Of a stretch of 52,559 nt of DNA, positions 1-7,786 are shown one piece after another. Source of the stretch: DATHSY01 sp046729855 (GTDB lineage Bacteria > Actinomycetota > UBA4738 > HRBIN12); NCBI GenBank assembly GCA_046729855.1, contig JBKPHM010000040.1:1-52559 (forward strand), read 5' to 3'. Each line of letters begins with the position of its first letter. Position 1 is the stretch's first letter. Both the position numbers and the translations under genes were made by a program. Below the pieces are notes generated by a model. It was not told the DNA's origin. It made no database searches and saw nothing but the letters and a program-made list of their open reading frames with translations.

Positions 1-86
1 GCGCGCGCCCGCGCGACGGCGGCCGCCCGCCCGATGCCCGACGCCGCTCCGGTCGCGATCGCGACCTTGCCCTCAACGCGTCCCAC
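1..86 (-). CDS. SDR-family oxidoreductase, N-terminal fragment (gene continues off the window)
   Basis: Only the first 28 codons are inside the window. They encode a GTG start followed by GRVEGKVAIATGAASGIGRA, which holds the TGxxxGIG dinucleotide-binding motif of classical short-chain dehydrogenases. The start is placed by the ribosome binding site GGGAGGTGA just upstream, which overlaps the stop of the crotonase gene. It is the last visible gene of the minus-strand run starting at 4107. Next to a CoA-transferase and a crotonase it could be a 3-hydroxyacyl-CoA dehydrogenase, but the fragment shows only the cofactor site. Confidence 0.85.
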   Translation of the reverse strand, partial: MGRVEGKVAIATGAASGIGRAAAVARAR

Positions 87-91
87 GGGCG

Positions 92-874
92 TCACCTCCC
101 CTCGAACCTGGGCTCGCGCTTCTCGACGAAGGCCCGCACCCCCTCGGCGGCGTCGCGGGTCGCGCGGAGCCGGAGCAGGGCCTCGTGCTCGAGGGTGAGC
201 CCTTCCTCGAGCGGCGTCTCCTGCGCGACGCGGAGCAGCGTCCGCATCTCGGCCGACGCGAGCGGCGCGACCTTCGCGGCGCGCTCGGCCAACTCCACCG
301 CGCGATCGAGCACCTGGACGGGCGGCACGACCGCGGCCACCAGCCCCAGCGTCCGCGCCTCCAGTGCGTCGAGGCGCTCGGCGGCCACGAGTACCCGCGC
401 CGCCGCGTACGGACCCACTGCCCGCGTCAATCGCTGCGTCCCGCCGCCCCCGGGCGACAGGCCGATCAACCCCTCCGGGAGCCCAAGCCGAGCACGGTCG
501 CCGGCCACGATCAGGTCGCACGCCAGCGCGATCTCGAACCCGCCACCGAGCGCGTACCCGTTGACGGCAGCGACCGTCGGCTTGGGGAACCCGTCGAGCC
601 ACGAGAACAGCGTCCGGCTGTGGCGCTGGTAGGCCGCGAACGCCTCTTCGTCCTGCCGCGAATACTCGTCGATGTCCGCGCCGGCGACGAACGCGCGATC
701 GCCCGCGCCGGTCAGCACGACGGCGCGTGTCCCCGCGTCCCGTTCGGCGTCGCCGAGCAGCGCCTCGAAGCGGTCGAGCAGCGCGCTGCTCAGGGCGTTC
801 AGCTTCTCCGGCCGGTTGAACGTGAGGACGCGGACCCCACCCCGTTGTTCGTCGAGGACCTCGTCGGCGGTCAC
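92..874 (-). CDS. Enoyl-CoA hydratase/isomerase family protein (crotonase)
   Basis: This 260-residue protein has normal crotonase length. Both acid/base glutamates are present: E114 in ALGGGFEIALACD and E134 in LPEGLIGLSPGGGGTQRL. The oxyanion-hole region (AFVAGADIDE, residues 61-70) is intact, so an active hydratase is likely. Known family chemistry is addition of water to, or isomerisation of, an enoyl-CoA; the acyl chain cannot be read. The start overlaps the end of the CoA-transferase by 4 nt, so the two are translationally coupled and presumably act on the same CoA ester. Confidence 0.92.
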   Translation of the reverse strand: MTADEVLDEQRGGVRVLTFNRPEKLNALSSALLDRFEALLGDAERDAGTRAVVLTGAGDRAFVAGADIDEYSRQDEEAFAAYQRHSRTLFSWLDGFPKPTVAAVNGYALGGGFEIALACDLIVAGDRARLGLPEGLIGLSPGGGGTQRLTRAVGPYAAARVLVAAERLDALEARTLGLVAAVVPPVQVLDRAVELAERAAKVAPLASAEMRTLLRVAQETPLEEGLTLEHEALLRLRATRDAAEGVRAFVEKREPRFEGR

Positions 875-2061
875 ACCACGCCCTCGTCGCGGAACCGCGA
901 GACCTCGTCGGTGCCGAACCCCAGCTCCCGAAGGATCTCGTCCGTGTGCTGGCCGACCGCCGGCGGACCCGTCCGGACCGTGCCCGGCGTGGCGCTGAAC
1001 CGCATCGGGACGCCGACGACGCGGACGTCGCGGCCGCCGTACGGATGCGAGACGGTCGTGAGCAGGCCGTCGTGCGCGACCTGCGGGTCGTCGATGAGAT
1101 CATCGAACGTCTGCACGGGCGCGCACCAGACGTCGCGCGTTGCCAGCACCTCCAGCCACGCGGCCGTCGGCTCCCGCTCGAGCCGCGCCTGGATCAGGGG
1201 CTGGATCCGGTCGCGCTGGTCGTACGCTGCGCGCTCGTCGTCGAACCTTCCGAGCTCCGGCAGGTCGAGCAGCTCCGACAGGACGGCGAGCGACGCCATC
1301 GCGAGGGCGATCCATCCATCGGCGGTCCGGTAGATCCCGAACGGCGCGGACAGCCATGCGCCGCCGATCCCCGCGTTGCTGCGGTCGAACCGCCGTGCCA
1401 TGTTCATGAACGCCGCGAGCTCCTGGCACTGCAGCGCGACGGCGGTGCCGAACAGGTTCACGTCGACGCGCTGGCCCTCGCCCGTCCGCTCGCGGTGGAA
1501 CAGCGCGACCATCGCGGAGAACGCGAGCAGCAGCGCCGTGCTCGCGTCCACGATCGAGCTGCCGGCCGGCGTTGGCGGATCGCCGCGCCGCCCACCGTAC
1601 GCGGCCAGCCCGCTCATCGCCTGGATCAGCAGGTCCTGACCGGGCCGGTCCACGTACGGACCGTCCGGCCCGAAGCCCGTCCCGGACACGTACACGATCG
1701 ACGGGTTCACCGCCCTGAGGTCCTCGTAGCCCAGCCCCAAGCGGTCCAGCACGCCGGGCCGGAAGTTCTCCATGACCAAGTCCGAGCGCTCGGCCAGGCG
1801 CCGGCACACGTCGCGCGCGCGTTGGTCCTTAAGGTTCAGCGCGATGCTGCGCTTGTTGCGGTTCATCGCCAAGAAGAACGGGCTCTGGCCCTCGAGCAGC
1901 TCGCCCATCGCATGCAGGCCGCGCTCCCACTCGCCCGCCCCCGGCCGCTCGATCTTGACCACGTCGGCGCCCATGTCGGCCAGGAACTGCGAGGCCCACG
2001 GCCCCATCATCATCTGCGTGAAGTCGAGGACGCGGATCCCCTCGAGCGCCATCCTCGTCAC
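871..2061 (-). CDS. Class III (CaiB/BaiF) CoA-transferase
   Basis: This 396-residue protein transfers CoA between carboxylic acids through an aspartyl-CoA intermediate. Family marks are GIRVLDFTQMMMGPWASQFLADMGADVVKIE near the N-terminus and GPDGPYVDRPGQDLLIQAMSG, in which D143 is the expected catalytic aspartate. I chose the GTG at 2061 because GAAGGGTGAT lies 7 nt upstream; an ATG three codons later (2052) is the alternative. The gene follows a binding-protein-like gene within a few bases and overlaps the crotonase, suggesting activation and then hydration of one organic acid. Confidence 0.92.
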   Translation of the reverse strand: MTRMALEGIRVLDFTQMMMGPWASQFLADMGADVVKIERPGAGEWERGLHAMGELLEGQSPFFLAMNRNKRSIALNLKDQRARDVCRRLAERSDLVMENFRPGVLDRLGLGYEDLRAVNPSIVYVSGTGFGPDGPYVDRPGQDLLIQAMSGLAAYGGRRGDPPTPAGSSIVDASTALLLAFSAMVALFHRERTGEGQRVDVNLFGTAVALQCQELAAFMNMARRFDRSNAGIGGAWLSAPFGIYRTADGWIALAMASLAVLSELLDLPELGRFDDERAAYDQRDRIQPLIQARLEREPTAAWLEVLATRDVWCAPVQTFDDLIDDPQVAHDGLLTTVSHPYGGRDVRVVGVPMRFSATPGTVRTGPPAVGQHTDEILRELGFGTDEVSRFRDEGVV

Positions 2062-2068
2062 GGCTCGA

Positions 2069-3256
2069 TCACCCTTCTGCCCCGCTCGCCGTCGCGTTCG
2101 TCCTCGTCTCGGCGTCGATCGCGTCAAGCCTATCGACGACCTCGAGCGCGTCGCCCCCGTCGGTGAGGAACCGGTGGACGACGTCGCCGGCGCGGTCCTG
2201 CCACTCGAGGAACGCGGCGTGGCGCGGACGCAGGTACGCCGTTTCCAGCGCCGGTAACGTGGCCATGAAGTACCCTCCCGTCAGCTCGTTCGCGCGCTCG
2301 TCCGTCCAGGCAGACCGATGGGCCGGCTGGCCGTCGTTGGACACGTACCTGCCGCGCTGGACCTCGGGGGACGCCACGAACGCCGCGTACCGGATCGCCT
2401 CGCTCACATTGGAGGCGGCCGCCGAGACCGCGAGGCCGGCACCGCCGAGCGTTCCGACGCGTGCGCCCGCGCGGCCGGCCGGGGCCGGCGCGAACGCAAC
2501 GAGCCGCTTGCGATAGCCGGGGCGTGCATAGTTCGAGTACCCGAATGCGAGCGGGCAATACAGGACGTCGTCGTGGGCCGACATGTGCTCGTACAGCGTG
2601 GGCGGGTTCCACATCCTCGAATCGCGATGCGTGAGCCCGACGAGCTCCGCGAGCCGATCGAGAGCGGCCGCGCGTTCCGTCCGGCCACCGTCGAACGGGT
2701 CGACGCCATCGGAGACCGCGCCGGCGCAATACGAGAGCACGGCGTCGACCGGGATGAACGGGAGCGCCACGGACGCGCCGACCCGACCTGCCTCTCGGGC
2801 GAGCACGAACACGTCGTCCCACGTCTCGGGGACACCGCGCCCCAAGCGCTCGAGCAGGTCCGGCCGGTAGCTCGCGACCTGTGCGGCCGCGTCGATCGGG
2901 AGCGCCCACAGCGCGCCGTCCCAGAGGTAGCTCTCGTAGCTTCGCCCGACCGAGTTCGTCCGCAGATCCTCGACGAACGAGGGGTCGACGCGATCGAGAC
3001 GTTCGTCGATCCGTACTAGGCAGCCGCACTGGACGGCGTAGCCGATCGACGGATGATCCAGCACGACCAGGTCGAATCGCTCGGCCAGCCGGTCGACAGG
3101 CTCGTCGGCGAAGGCCTGAAGCGACCGGACGCGCCACTCGACTCGAACTCCGGGCACCCGCTCGGGGTACGCGTCGGCCGTCGCGACGAGCGGCCGGAAG
3201 CCGCGGTCGTGGTTCCAGGTGATGCCCCGGAGCGTGACCGGCGCCGTAAGCGTCAC
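2069..3256 (-). CDS. Extracellular-solute-binding-fold protein without signal peptide
   Basis: The 395-residue protein reads like a family 1 ABC substrate-binding protein: a core with FDLVVLDHP, YLWDGALWALPIDAAAQVASYRPDLL and PETWDDVF, and a C-terminal TLPALETAYLRPRHAAFLEW. The reading frame is open for far longer upstream, but the natural start is GTG at 3256, whose GTGA overlaps the SMP-30 stop. From there the protein starts VTLTAPVTLRGITWNHDRG, with no hydrophobic signal or lipobox. It is therefore predicted cytosolic, which is odd for the fold. Neighbours are a lactonase and CoA-ester enzymes; no permease is adjacent. A cytosolic ligand-binding or scavenging role is inference. Confidence 0.8.
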   Translation of the reverse strand: MTLTAPVTLRGITWNHDRGFRPLVATADAYPERVPGVRVEWRVRSLQAFADEPVDRLAERFDLVVLDHPSIGYAVQCGCLVRIDERLDRVDPSFVEDLRTNSVGRSYESYLWDGALWALPIDAAAQVASYRPDLLERLGRGVPETWDDVFVLAREAGRVGASVALPFIPVDAVLSYCAGAVSDGVDPFDGGRTERAAALDRLAELVGLTHRDSRMWNPPTLYEHMSAHDDVLYCPLAFGYSNYARPGYRKRLVAFAPAPAGRAGARVGTLGGAGLAVSAAASNVSEAIRYAAFVASPEVQRGRYVSNDGQPAHRSAWTDERANELTGGYFMATLPALETAYLRPRHAAFLEWQDRAGDVVHRFLTDGGDALEVVDRLDAIDAETRTNATASGAEG

Positions 3257-4107
3257 CGCGGCGGCGGGAGCGGGACGCCTCGCACGCCGACGTCGATCGC
3301 CGTGAGATGCCAGCGCCCGAGGTTCGCCGTGATCAGCGTCGTCCCGGCGAACGCCAGGTTGGTCGGGTGCGCCAGCAGGTGCGCCGTCACGTCGTGGAAG
3401 AGGACGTCGACGGCCCCCCCGAGCGAGATGCGCAGCACCTGGCTCGGCTCGTAGCACCCGACGTACAGGTTCCCGTCCGCATCGAACGCGAGCCCGTCCG
3501 GCAGCGCGTCGCCGAGCGTGGCCACTTCCTCGCGCGCCCCGGCCGATCCATCCGCGAGGATCGGGATCCGGAAGATGGCATGCGCGAAGGTCTCCGCGAC
3601 GTACAGCGCGCCGCGATCGGGCGCGAGCGCGAGCCCGTTCGCGAACGTGACGTCGTCCGCGTACCAGAGCTCGCCCGAGCCGTCGGGTTCGAACCTGAAC
3701 ACTCCGGGGCCCGGGACACCGAACGCATGGCTGTCCGACACGTACAGCCGCCCGTCGGCGTCGAAGGCCGGGTAGTTCGGGATCGCCAGCCGTCGCCCAA
3801 GGACGCCGTCGGCGAATCGCTCGATCTGTCCGGACGTCCCGTCCACCCGGAACACGGCGGCGTGCTTCAGGTCGCACACGAACAGGTCGCCGCTCGCGTC
3901 GAACGCCATACCCAGCGTGAACCCACCGGTCGACGCCACCTCCTCGAGCGACGAGCCATCGGGTGGCAGCCGGAAGATCTGTCCCCGCTCGCCGCCGCAC
4001 CAGATGCTGCCGTCGGGATGGACGGCGACTCCCTCGGGATGGTCCAGCTGCGGATCGGTGAGCGTGCCGTCGAAGAGAACGTGTACGCGATCCTGGTCGA
4101 CCAGCAT
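3253..4107 (-). CDS. SMP-30/gluconolactonase/LRE-family protein
   Basis: This 284-residue six-bladed propeller has the metal ligands of the SMP-30 family: E25 in LDHPEGVAVHPDG, N157 in FANGLALAPD and D204 in LPDGLAFDADG, with NYPAFDADGRLYVSDS as the substrate-side Asn strand. Family members hydrolyse sugar lactones (for example gluconolactone or xylonolactone). It starts at ATG 4107 behind GAGGTGAGCGCCG and is the first gene of the minus-strand operon, divergent from an FAH-family gene. This fits oxidative sugar catabolism: lactone opening here and ketoacid processing across the divide. Confidence 0.88.
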   Translation of the reverse strand: MLVDQDRVHVLFDGTLTDPQLDHPEGVAVHPDGSIWCGGERGQIFRLPPDGSSLEEVASTGGFTLGMAFDASGDLFVCDLKHAAVFRVDGTSGQIERFADGVLGRRLAIPNYPAFDADGRLYVSDSHAFGVPGPGVFRFEPDGSGELWYADDVTFANGLALAPDRGALYVAETFAHAIFRIPILADGSAGAREEVATLGDALPDGLAFDADGNLYVGCYEPSQVLRISLGGAVDVLFHDVTAHLLAHPTNLAFAGTTLITANLGRWHLTAIDVGVRGVPLPPPR

Positions 4108-4140
4108 CGGCGCTCACCTCATCGGGATCGGCGGGCCCGC

Positions 4141-4146
4141 TATCTT
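4141..4146 (+). promoter_or_regulatory. -10 element TATCTT for a leaderless start at 4154
   Basis: TATCTT lies 7 nt before the ATG at 4154, so transcription would begin at or next to the start codon. No Shine-Dalgarno sequence precedes that ATG. No good -35 hexamer is visible at the usual spacing. Confidence 0.5.
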
Positions 4147-4153
4147 TGCACGG

Positions 4154-5044
4154 ATGACGCAGGGCCTCTTCCGCGTGCGGACGCCCCACGGGGACGTGCG
4201 CCTCGCGCGTGGGACCGCGGCCGAGGGTCCCGGGGCCTTGCTGCCGCGTGATGTCTCCCTCGACGGTGTGCTCGGCGGCGCTCACGATCTCGCGGCGGTC
4301 CTCGGGGCCGCGACGGATCCGGTGCCCGTGGGCAGCGCGGTGCTCGCGCCCGTCGAGAGTCAGGAGATCTGGGCCGCCGGCGTGACGTACGAGCGGTCGC
4401 GCGAGGCTCGGGTAGAGGAGGCGGTCGCCGGGGACCCGTACGACCGCGTCTCCGTCGCCGAGCGGCCCGAGCTGTTCTTCAAGTCGCCGGGCTGGCGCGT
4501 CCGGGGTCCCGGCGAGCCGATCGGGATCCGCGCCGATAGCGCGTGGAACGTGCCCGAGCCGGAGCTCGCGCTCGTCGTCGCCTCGGACCTGTCGATCGTC
4601 GGGTACACGATCGGCGACGACGTGTCGTCGCGGTCGATCGAGGGCGAGAACCCGTTGTACCTGCCACAGGCGAAGCTGTATGACGGCTCGACGGCGATCG
4701 GTCCCTTCATCGTCCCCGCGTCCGCCGCCCAGCCGCCGTTCGAGATCCGCCTCGAGATCCTGCGGGGGGCCCGGACCGTCTTCGCCGGCGAGACGTCCAC
4801 ATCGAAGATCCGCCGCTCCTTCGAGGAGCTGGCGAGCTATCTCGGCGCGGCGCTCACGCTGCCCGCCGGCGCGATCCTGCTGACCGGGACCGGGATCGTG
4901 CCGGAGGCCGACGTCACCCTGCGGGCAGGTGACCTGGTTCGGATCTCGATCGGGCCGCTCGGCACGCTCGAGAACGTCGTCGAGGTCGTCGGCACCCATC
5001 CCGCCCGGCGACCAGCGTCGACGATCGCGGTCTTGCCTCCGTGA
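4154..5044 (+). CDS. Fumarylacetoacetate hydrolase (FAH) family protein, 2-keto-3-deoxy-sugar-acid dehydratase type
   Basis: The 296-residue protein has the C-terminal FAH fold with metal-binding acidic pairs in WNVPEPELAL (E135, E137) and YTIGDDVSSRSIEGENPLYLP (D155/D156), followed by QAKLYDGSTAIGP. Known members with this GENPLYLPQAK stretch include 2-keto-3-deoxy-D-arabonate/xylonate dehydratases as well as hydrolases, so a step in non-phosphorylative pentose oxidation is likely but not proven. The start at 4154 is set by the absence of an upstream Shine-Dalgarno and a -10 box 7 nt away. It overlaps the PIG-L gene by GTGA. Confidence 0.88.
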   Translation: MTQGLFRVRTPHGDVRLARGTAAEGPGALLPRDVSLDGVLGGAHDLAAVLGAATDPVPVGSAVLAPVESQEIWAAGVTYERSREARVEEAVAGDPYDRVSVAERPELFFKSPGWRVRGPGEPIGIRADSAWNVPEPELALVVASDLSIVGYTIGDDVSSRSIEGENPLYLPQAKLYDGSTAIGPFIVPASAAQPPFEIRLEILRGARTVFAGETSTSKIRRSFEELASYLGAALTLPAGAILLTGTGIVPEADVTLRAGDLVRISIGPLGTLENVVEVVGTHPARRPASTIAVLPP

Positions 5045-5835
5045 CGCAGCGGCGCTACCGCCTCGCGACGGTCTTCGCGCACCCCGACGACGACGCGTAC
5101 CAGGTCGGCGGGTGGATCGCGATGCATGCCCGCGAGCTCCAGCTCACGCAGGTGTTCTGCACGAGCGGCGACGCGGGACCGATCTGGGTCGAGGGAGTCG
5201 CGACCCGCGAGACGCTCGGCCGCGTCCGCGAACAGGAGCAGCGCGCGTTTCTCGACGCGGTCGGCGCCGAGCATGCAGACGTCCACTTCCTGCGGTACCC
5301 GGACTACCACCTGAACGAGGTCGACTCCGAGGAGCTCGCCGGTCGCGTCGCCGACATCCTGCGGGGCGCGACGCCCGACGTCGTCGTCACCTTCGGCCCC
5401 GACGGCGCGACGAACCACCACGACCACATCGCTGCGGGTGCCGCCGGCGACGCCGCGTTCCACTCGCTCCGCACCGAAGGGAGCCCCGGGCTCCGACGAC
5501 TCCTGCACACCGCCCATCCACGGCGCTCGATCGACCGTTTCTACGAGGCGCTCGCCGAACGAGGCGACCCGCGATGGGATCGCGGGCCGGATGCGCTGTT
5601 CAATCCGACGAGTGTCCCGGACGGGAAGATCGCCGTCCGTGTCGACACGCGCGGCATCCAGGACATAAAGCTCGCGGGGGTGCTCTCGCATCGCACACAG
5701 ATCGGTGAGCTCGAGATGATCCCCGAGGATCTGCGCTGGCTGTACTTCGACGAGGAGTGCTTCGTGCAGGCATGGCCCGAGCGCGGTGGAGGCGAGCCCG
5801 TGCTGACCGACCTGTTCGAGGGGCTCGAGGTCTGA
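5041..5835 (+). CDS. PIG-L/LmbE-family deacetylase
   Basis: The 264-residue zinc-dependent N-deacetylase-like protein has the AHPDDD motif (H14, D16, D17) near the N-terminus and the third ligand region TNHHDHIAAG (H126-H129). Family members remove acetyl groups from N-acetyl-amino sugars, including mycothiol precursors and GlcNAc-inositols. The GTG start overlaps the upstream stop (GTGA), so it is co-translated with the FAH gene. The metabolic link between the two is not obvious. Specificity for mycothiol-type substrates cannot be claimed, because no other thiol-biosynthesis gene is near. Confidence 0.9.
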   Translation: MTQRRYRLATVFAHPDDDAYQVGGWIAMHARELQLTQVFCTSGDAGPIWVEGVATRETLGRVREQEQRAFLDAVGAEHADVHFLRYPDYHLNEVDSEELAGRVADILRGATPDVVVTFGPDGATNHHDHIAAGAAGDAAFHSLRTEGSPGLRRLLHTAHPRRSIDRFYEALAERGDPRWDRGPDALFNPTSVPDGKIAVRVDTRGIQDIKLAGVLSHRTQIGELEMIPEDLRWLYFDEECFVQAWPERGGGEPVLTDLFEGLEV

Positions 5836-5869
5836 GCATTGGCGACCTCCGATCGATCCGCTGACGCTC

Positions 5870-5914
5870 CGCGTCTCACCCTTCGCCGGCAATGGCTCGC
5901 CGGCTGGAGACGCG
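5870..5914. terminator. Bidirectional nested hairpin between convergent genes
   Basis: A perfect 8-bp outer stem (CGCGTCTC at 5870-5877 with GAGACGCG at 5907-5914) encloses an inner GCCGGC/GCCGGC stem (5885-5890 and 5899-5904). It lies between the PIG-L stop on the plus strand and the rbsD stop on the minus strand, directly abutting the latter. No clear U-tract is present on either side. Confidence 0.6.
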
Positions 5915-6170
5915 TTAGAAGGGCACGCCCGCGCGCAGGATCGCGTTCGCGCAGTTCCTCGGCTACCGTGACCGCCTCGAACACGCCGGCGCCGCAGACC
6001 GCGCGGAGCACGTCGAGAAACGACGGTGTGCCCGGCGCGACGGCGAGGTCGATCCGCCGCACCGACGCTGGGATCGGAAGCCCGGCGTCGGCAAGCACGA
6101 TCGTGTCGCCGTGTCCCATTGCGGCGAGCACGTCGAGCAGCTCCGCGTGCAGCAGCCCGTCCTTCCGCAC
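5915..6170 (-). pseudogene. rbsD: Broken D-ribose pyranase (rbsD) with an internal deletion
   Basis: From GTG 6170 the frame encodes VRKDGLLHAELLDVL, then MGHGDTIVLADAGLPIP, RIDLAVAPGTPSFLDVL and VTVAEELRER, matching RbsD residues 1 to about 85 with the active-site His (GH) and Asp (ADAG) intact. The next part of the family, about 42 residues including the second catalytic His region, is absent. The last residues reappear in another frame as NAILRAGVPF followed at once by TAA (5917-5915), matching the normal RbsD end. The junction CGCGAACGC would have been shared by both flanks (LRER and YANA codons), as expected of a microhomology deletion. The hairpin directly after the TAA supports this as the original gene end. 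The enzyme (ribose pyranose/furanose interconversion) is predicted dead. Confidence 0.8.
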
Positions 6171-6180
6171 GCCCGCGGCG

Positions 6181-6354
6181 TCAGCTCGACGCCGGGCGGC
6201 GGAAGAGGCGCCGGACCCAACCGACCTTCTGCCCATCGGGCCGACGTCGTCCCGAGCGCTTGCCGCGGTGGGCGCGCTCGGTCTCGGCCTTCGCGATGCT
6301 GGCGTCGAGGGCTCCCGGGTGGACGCCGGGGTGGATGTTCCGGAGCTGGTCCAT
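6181..6354 (-). CDS. Small basic protein, 57 residues, unknown function
   Basis: A 58-codon frame starts MDQLRNIHPGVHPGALDASI and ends in an Arg-rich tail (VGWVRRLFRRPASS). Codon third positions are almost all G or C, as in the neighbouring real genes. It sits 15 nt after the xylanase stop and 10 nt before rbsD. The short gap upstream holds TACCAT 6 nt before the ATG, the same leaderless arrangement seen elsewhere in the window. The charge pattern (alpha-helical AKAETERAHRGKRSGRRR) would suit nucleic-acid or membrane-surface binding, but I do not recognise a family. Confidence 0.55.
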   Translation of the reverse strand: MDQLRNIHPGVHPGALDASIAKAETERAHRGKRSGRRRPDGQKVGWVRRLFRRPASS

Positions 6355-6369
6355 GGACTGATGGTACGC

Positions 6370-7590
6370 CTACGAGCAGTGGGTCGGTTGCCAGAGCGGT
6401 TCGCGAACCGGCGCGTTCGCGAGCGCGGCCGAGATCGCGCGGTATGCGGGCTTGCGCTCAAGGTCCTGGTCGTACGGGAGCGGCCGGCGCACCGCCCCGT
6501 CCTCTCGCGGGAAGTCCTCCGCGAGCCAGGTGTACCGGTCGGAGAGACCGAACGTGATCGTCGAGGCGACCGCCGGTTCGTCGAGCGCCACGTCGAGGTA
6601 CCGCGAGTAGATCTCGGCGACAGCCCGGTCGCGAGCCGGGACGTCGGCGGGCAGGCCGTCGTCAAGCACATCGAGCTCCGTGATCAGGATCCGCAGCCCC
6701 CGGTCCGCCACGTCACGCAAGAACGTGCGGTACGCTCGGGCGTCGAACCAGTCGGCGAAGTCGCCGGCGACCAGGTGCGCCTGGATCCCGAGCGCGTGGA
6801 CCGGCACGTGCGCGGCGAGCAGGTCGTCGAGGAACGCGAGCGTCGCCGCGCGCTTGCGGACGGCGACCGTCGTGCCGGTGTCCGTCTCGTACCCGAAGTC
6901 GTTCAACAGGAGCGTCGCATCGCCGTCGACGCTATGCGCGAGCTCGAACGAGCGGGCGACGTACGACTCCCCCAGCTTCCAGAACCAGGGCACGTCCGTG
7001 CGCAGACCGTCGTCGCCAAGCACCTCGTTCGCGACGATCCACCCCGTCATCTGCCCTCGGTAGCGGTCCACCGTCGCCTCAATCGTCCCGAACAGGAGCT
7101 CGCCCGCCTCGGCATCCTCGAGCGCGAGGAAGTCCGCGTCGTTCCAGCCGTCGCCGAACCCCTCGTCCCACACGAGGTGCGCGCCCAGCACGAGGACCCC
7201 ACGTCCCTTCGCAAACGCCACGATCTCGTCGCCATGGTCGAAGTCGAGCATGGCGTCGGGCGATGGCCGGAGACGCCACCACAGCAGGTCGTCCTCCGTG
7301 AACAGGACGGCCGCTTCGCGCGTGAACAGACGGCGGTACGCCGGATCCGACACCTGCCAGGTGGCCGCGGATGAGCCATAGACCAGGCCGCGTTCCCATG
7401 CGGTGCGCCAGAGCGAGGCGCCGACGGCTGCCGTACAGTCCGCCGCGGCGCTCGCGGCGAGTGACGACGTCGCCGGCGGACCCGCGACGTCGTCGGCGTC
7501 GTCCCCGCCAGCCGTACACGCCGCCAGGCCGGCCGCGATGCCGGCGGCGCCCGCCAGGAAGGTCCGGCGCGAGACCCGGCGTCCCCTCAC
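6370..7590 (-). CDS. GH10 endo-1,4-beta-xylanase, Tat-exported lipoprotein
   Basis: This 406-residue protein hydrolyses internal beta-1,4-xylose links. It begins with a twin-arginine signal (RRVSRRTFLAGAAG) ending in the lipobox LAAC (C25), so it is probably anchored outside the membrane. GH10 catalytic residues are present: acid/base E189 in TGWIVANEVL and nucleophile E305 in RILITELDVLDD; VHALGIQAHL is the conserved beta-strand 6 motif. I chose GTG 7590 because GGGGGA precedes it and the Tat motif then sits at the very N-terminus; a TTG at 7608 is possible. The downstream small gene and broken rbsD lie on the same strand. Confidence 0.93.
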   Translation of the reverse strand: MRGRRVSRRTFLAGAAGIAAGLAACTAGGDDADDVAGPPATSSLAASAAADCTAAVGASLWRTAWERGLVYGSSAATWQVSDPAYRRLFTREAAVLFTEDDLLWWRLRPSPDAMLDFDHGDEIVAFAKGRGVLVLGAHLVWDEGFGDGWNDADFLALEDAEAGELLFGTIEATVDRYRGQMTGWIVANEVLGDDGLRTDVPWFWKLGESYVARSFELAHSVDGDATLLLNDFGYETDTGTTVAVRKRAATLAFLDDLLAAHVPVHALGIQAHLVAGDFADWFDARAYRTFLRDVADRGLRILITELDVLDDGLPADVPARDRAVAEIYSRYLDVALDEPAVASTITFGLSDRYTWLAEDFPREDGAVRRPLPYDQDLERKPAYRAISAALANAPVREPLWQPTHCS

Positions 7591-7786
7591 GGAGCGAGCA
7601 TCCCCCAAACAGCGACGCCCGACCCGTCATCGAGAGCGTCTCGCCGATCCAGAGTCGGTCGGAAATCGCGGTCGCGCCCAGATCGGCGACAGGGGGACGC
7701 CACATCACGATCCCTCCGATCGGGTGAGCGCCGGAGTGTCGCATTCGTTGCACGCATCGGCAATTCTCGTTCCACGAGCGGTCCGC

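Noticed and set aside
3257..4999. Minus-strand open frame continuing upstream of the binding-fold protein as one 976-residue protein
   Set aside because: The extra 581 codons are antisense or out of frame to the SMP-30 and FAH genes, have Arg-rich low-complexity content and show no domain; the GTGA start at 3256 explains the gene.
7079..7753. Frame starting MWRPPVADLGATAISDR behind GGAGGGATC before the xylanase
   Set aside because: The start looks plausible and some GC3 bias is present, but it soon runs out of phase through the xylanase and shows no known family; at most a leader peptide or a gene remnant.
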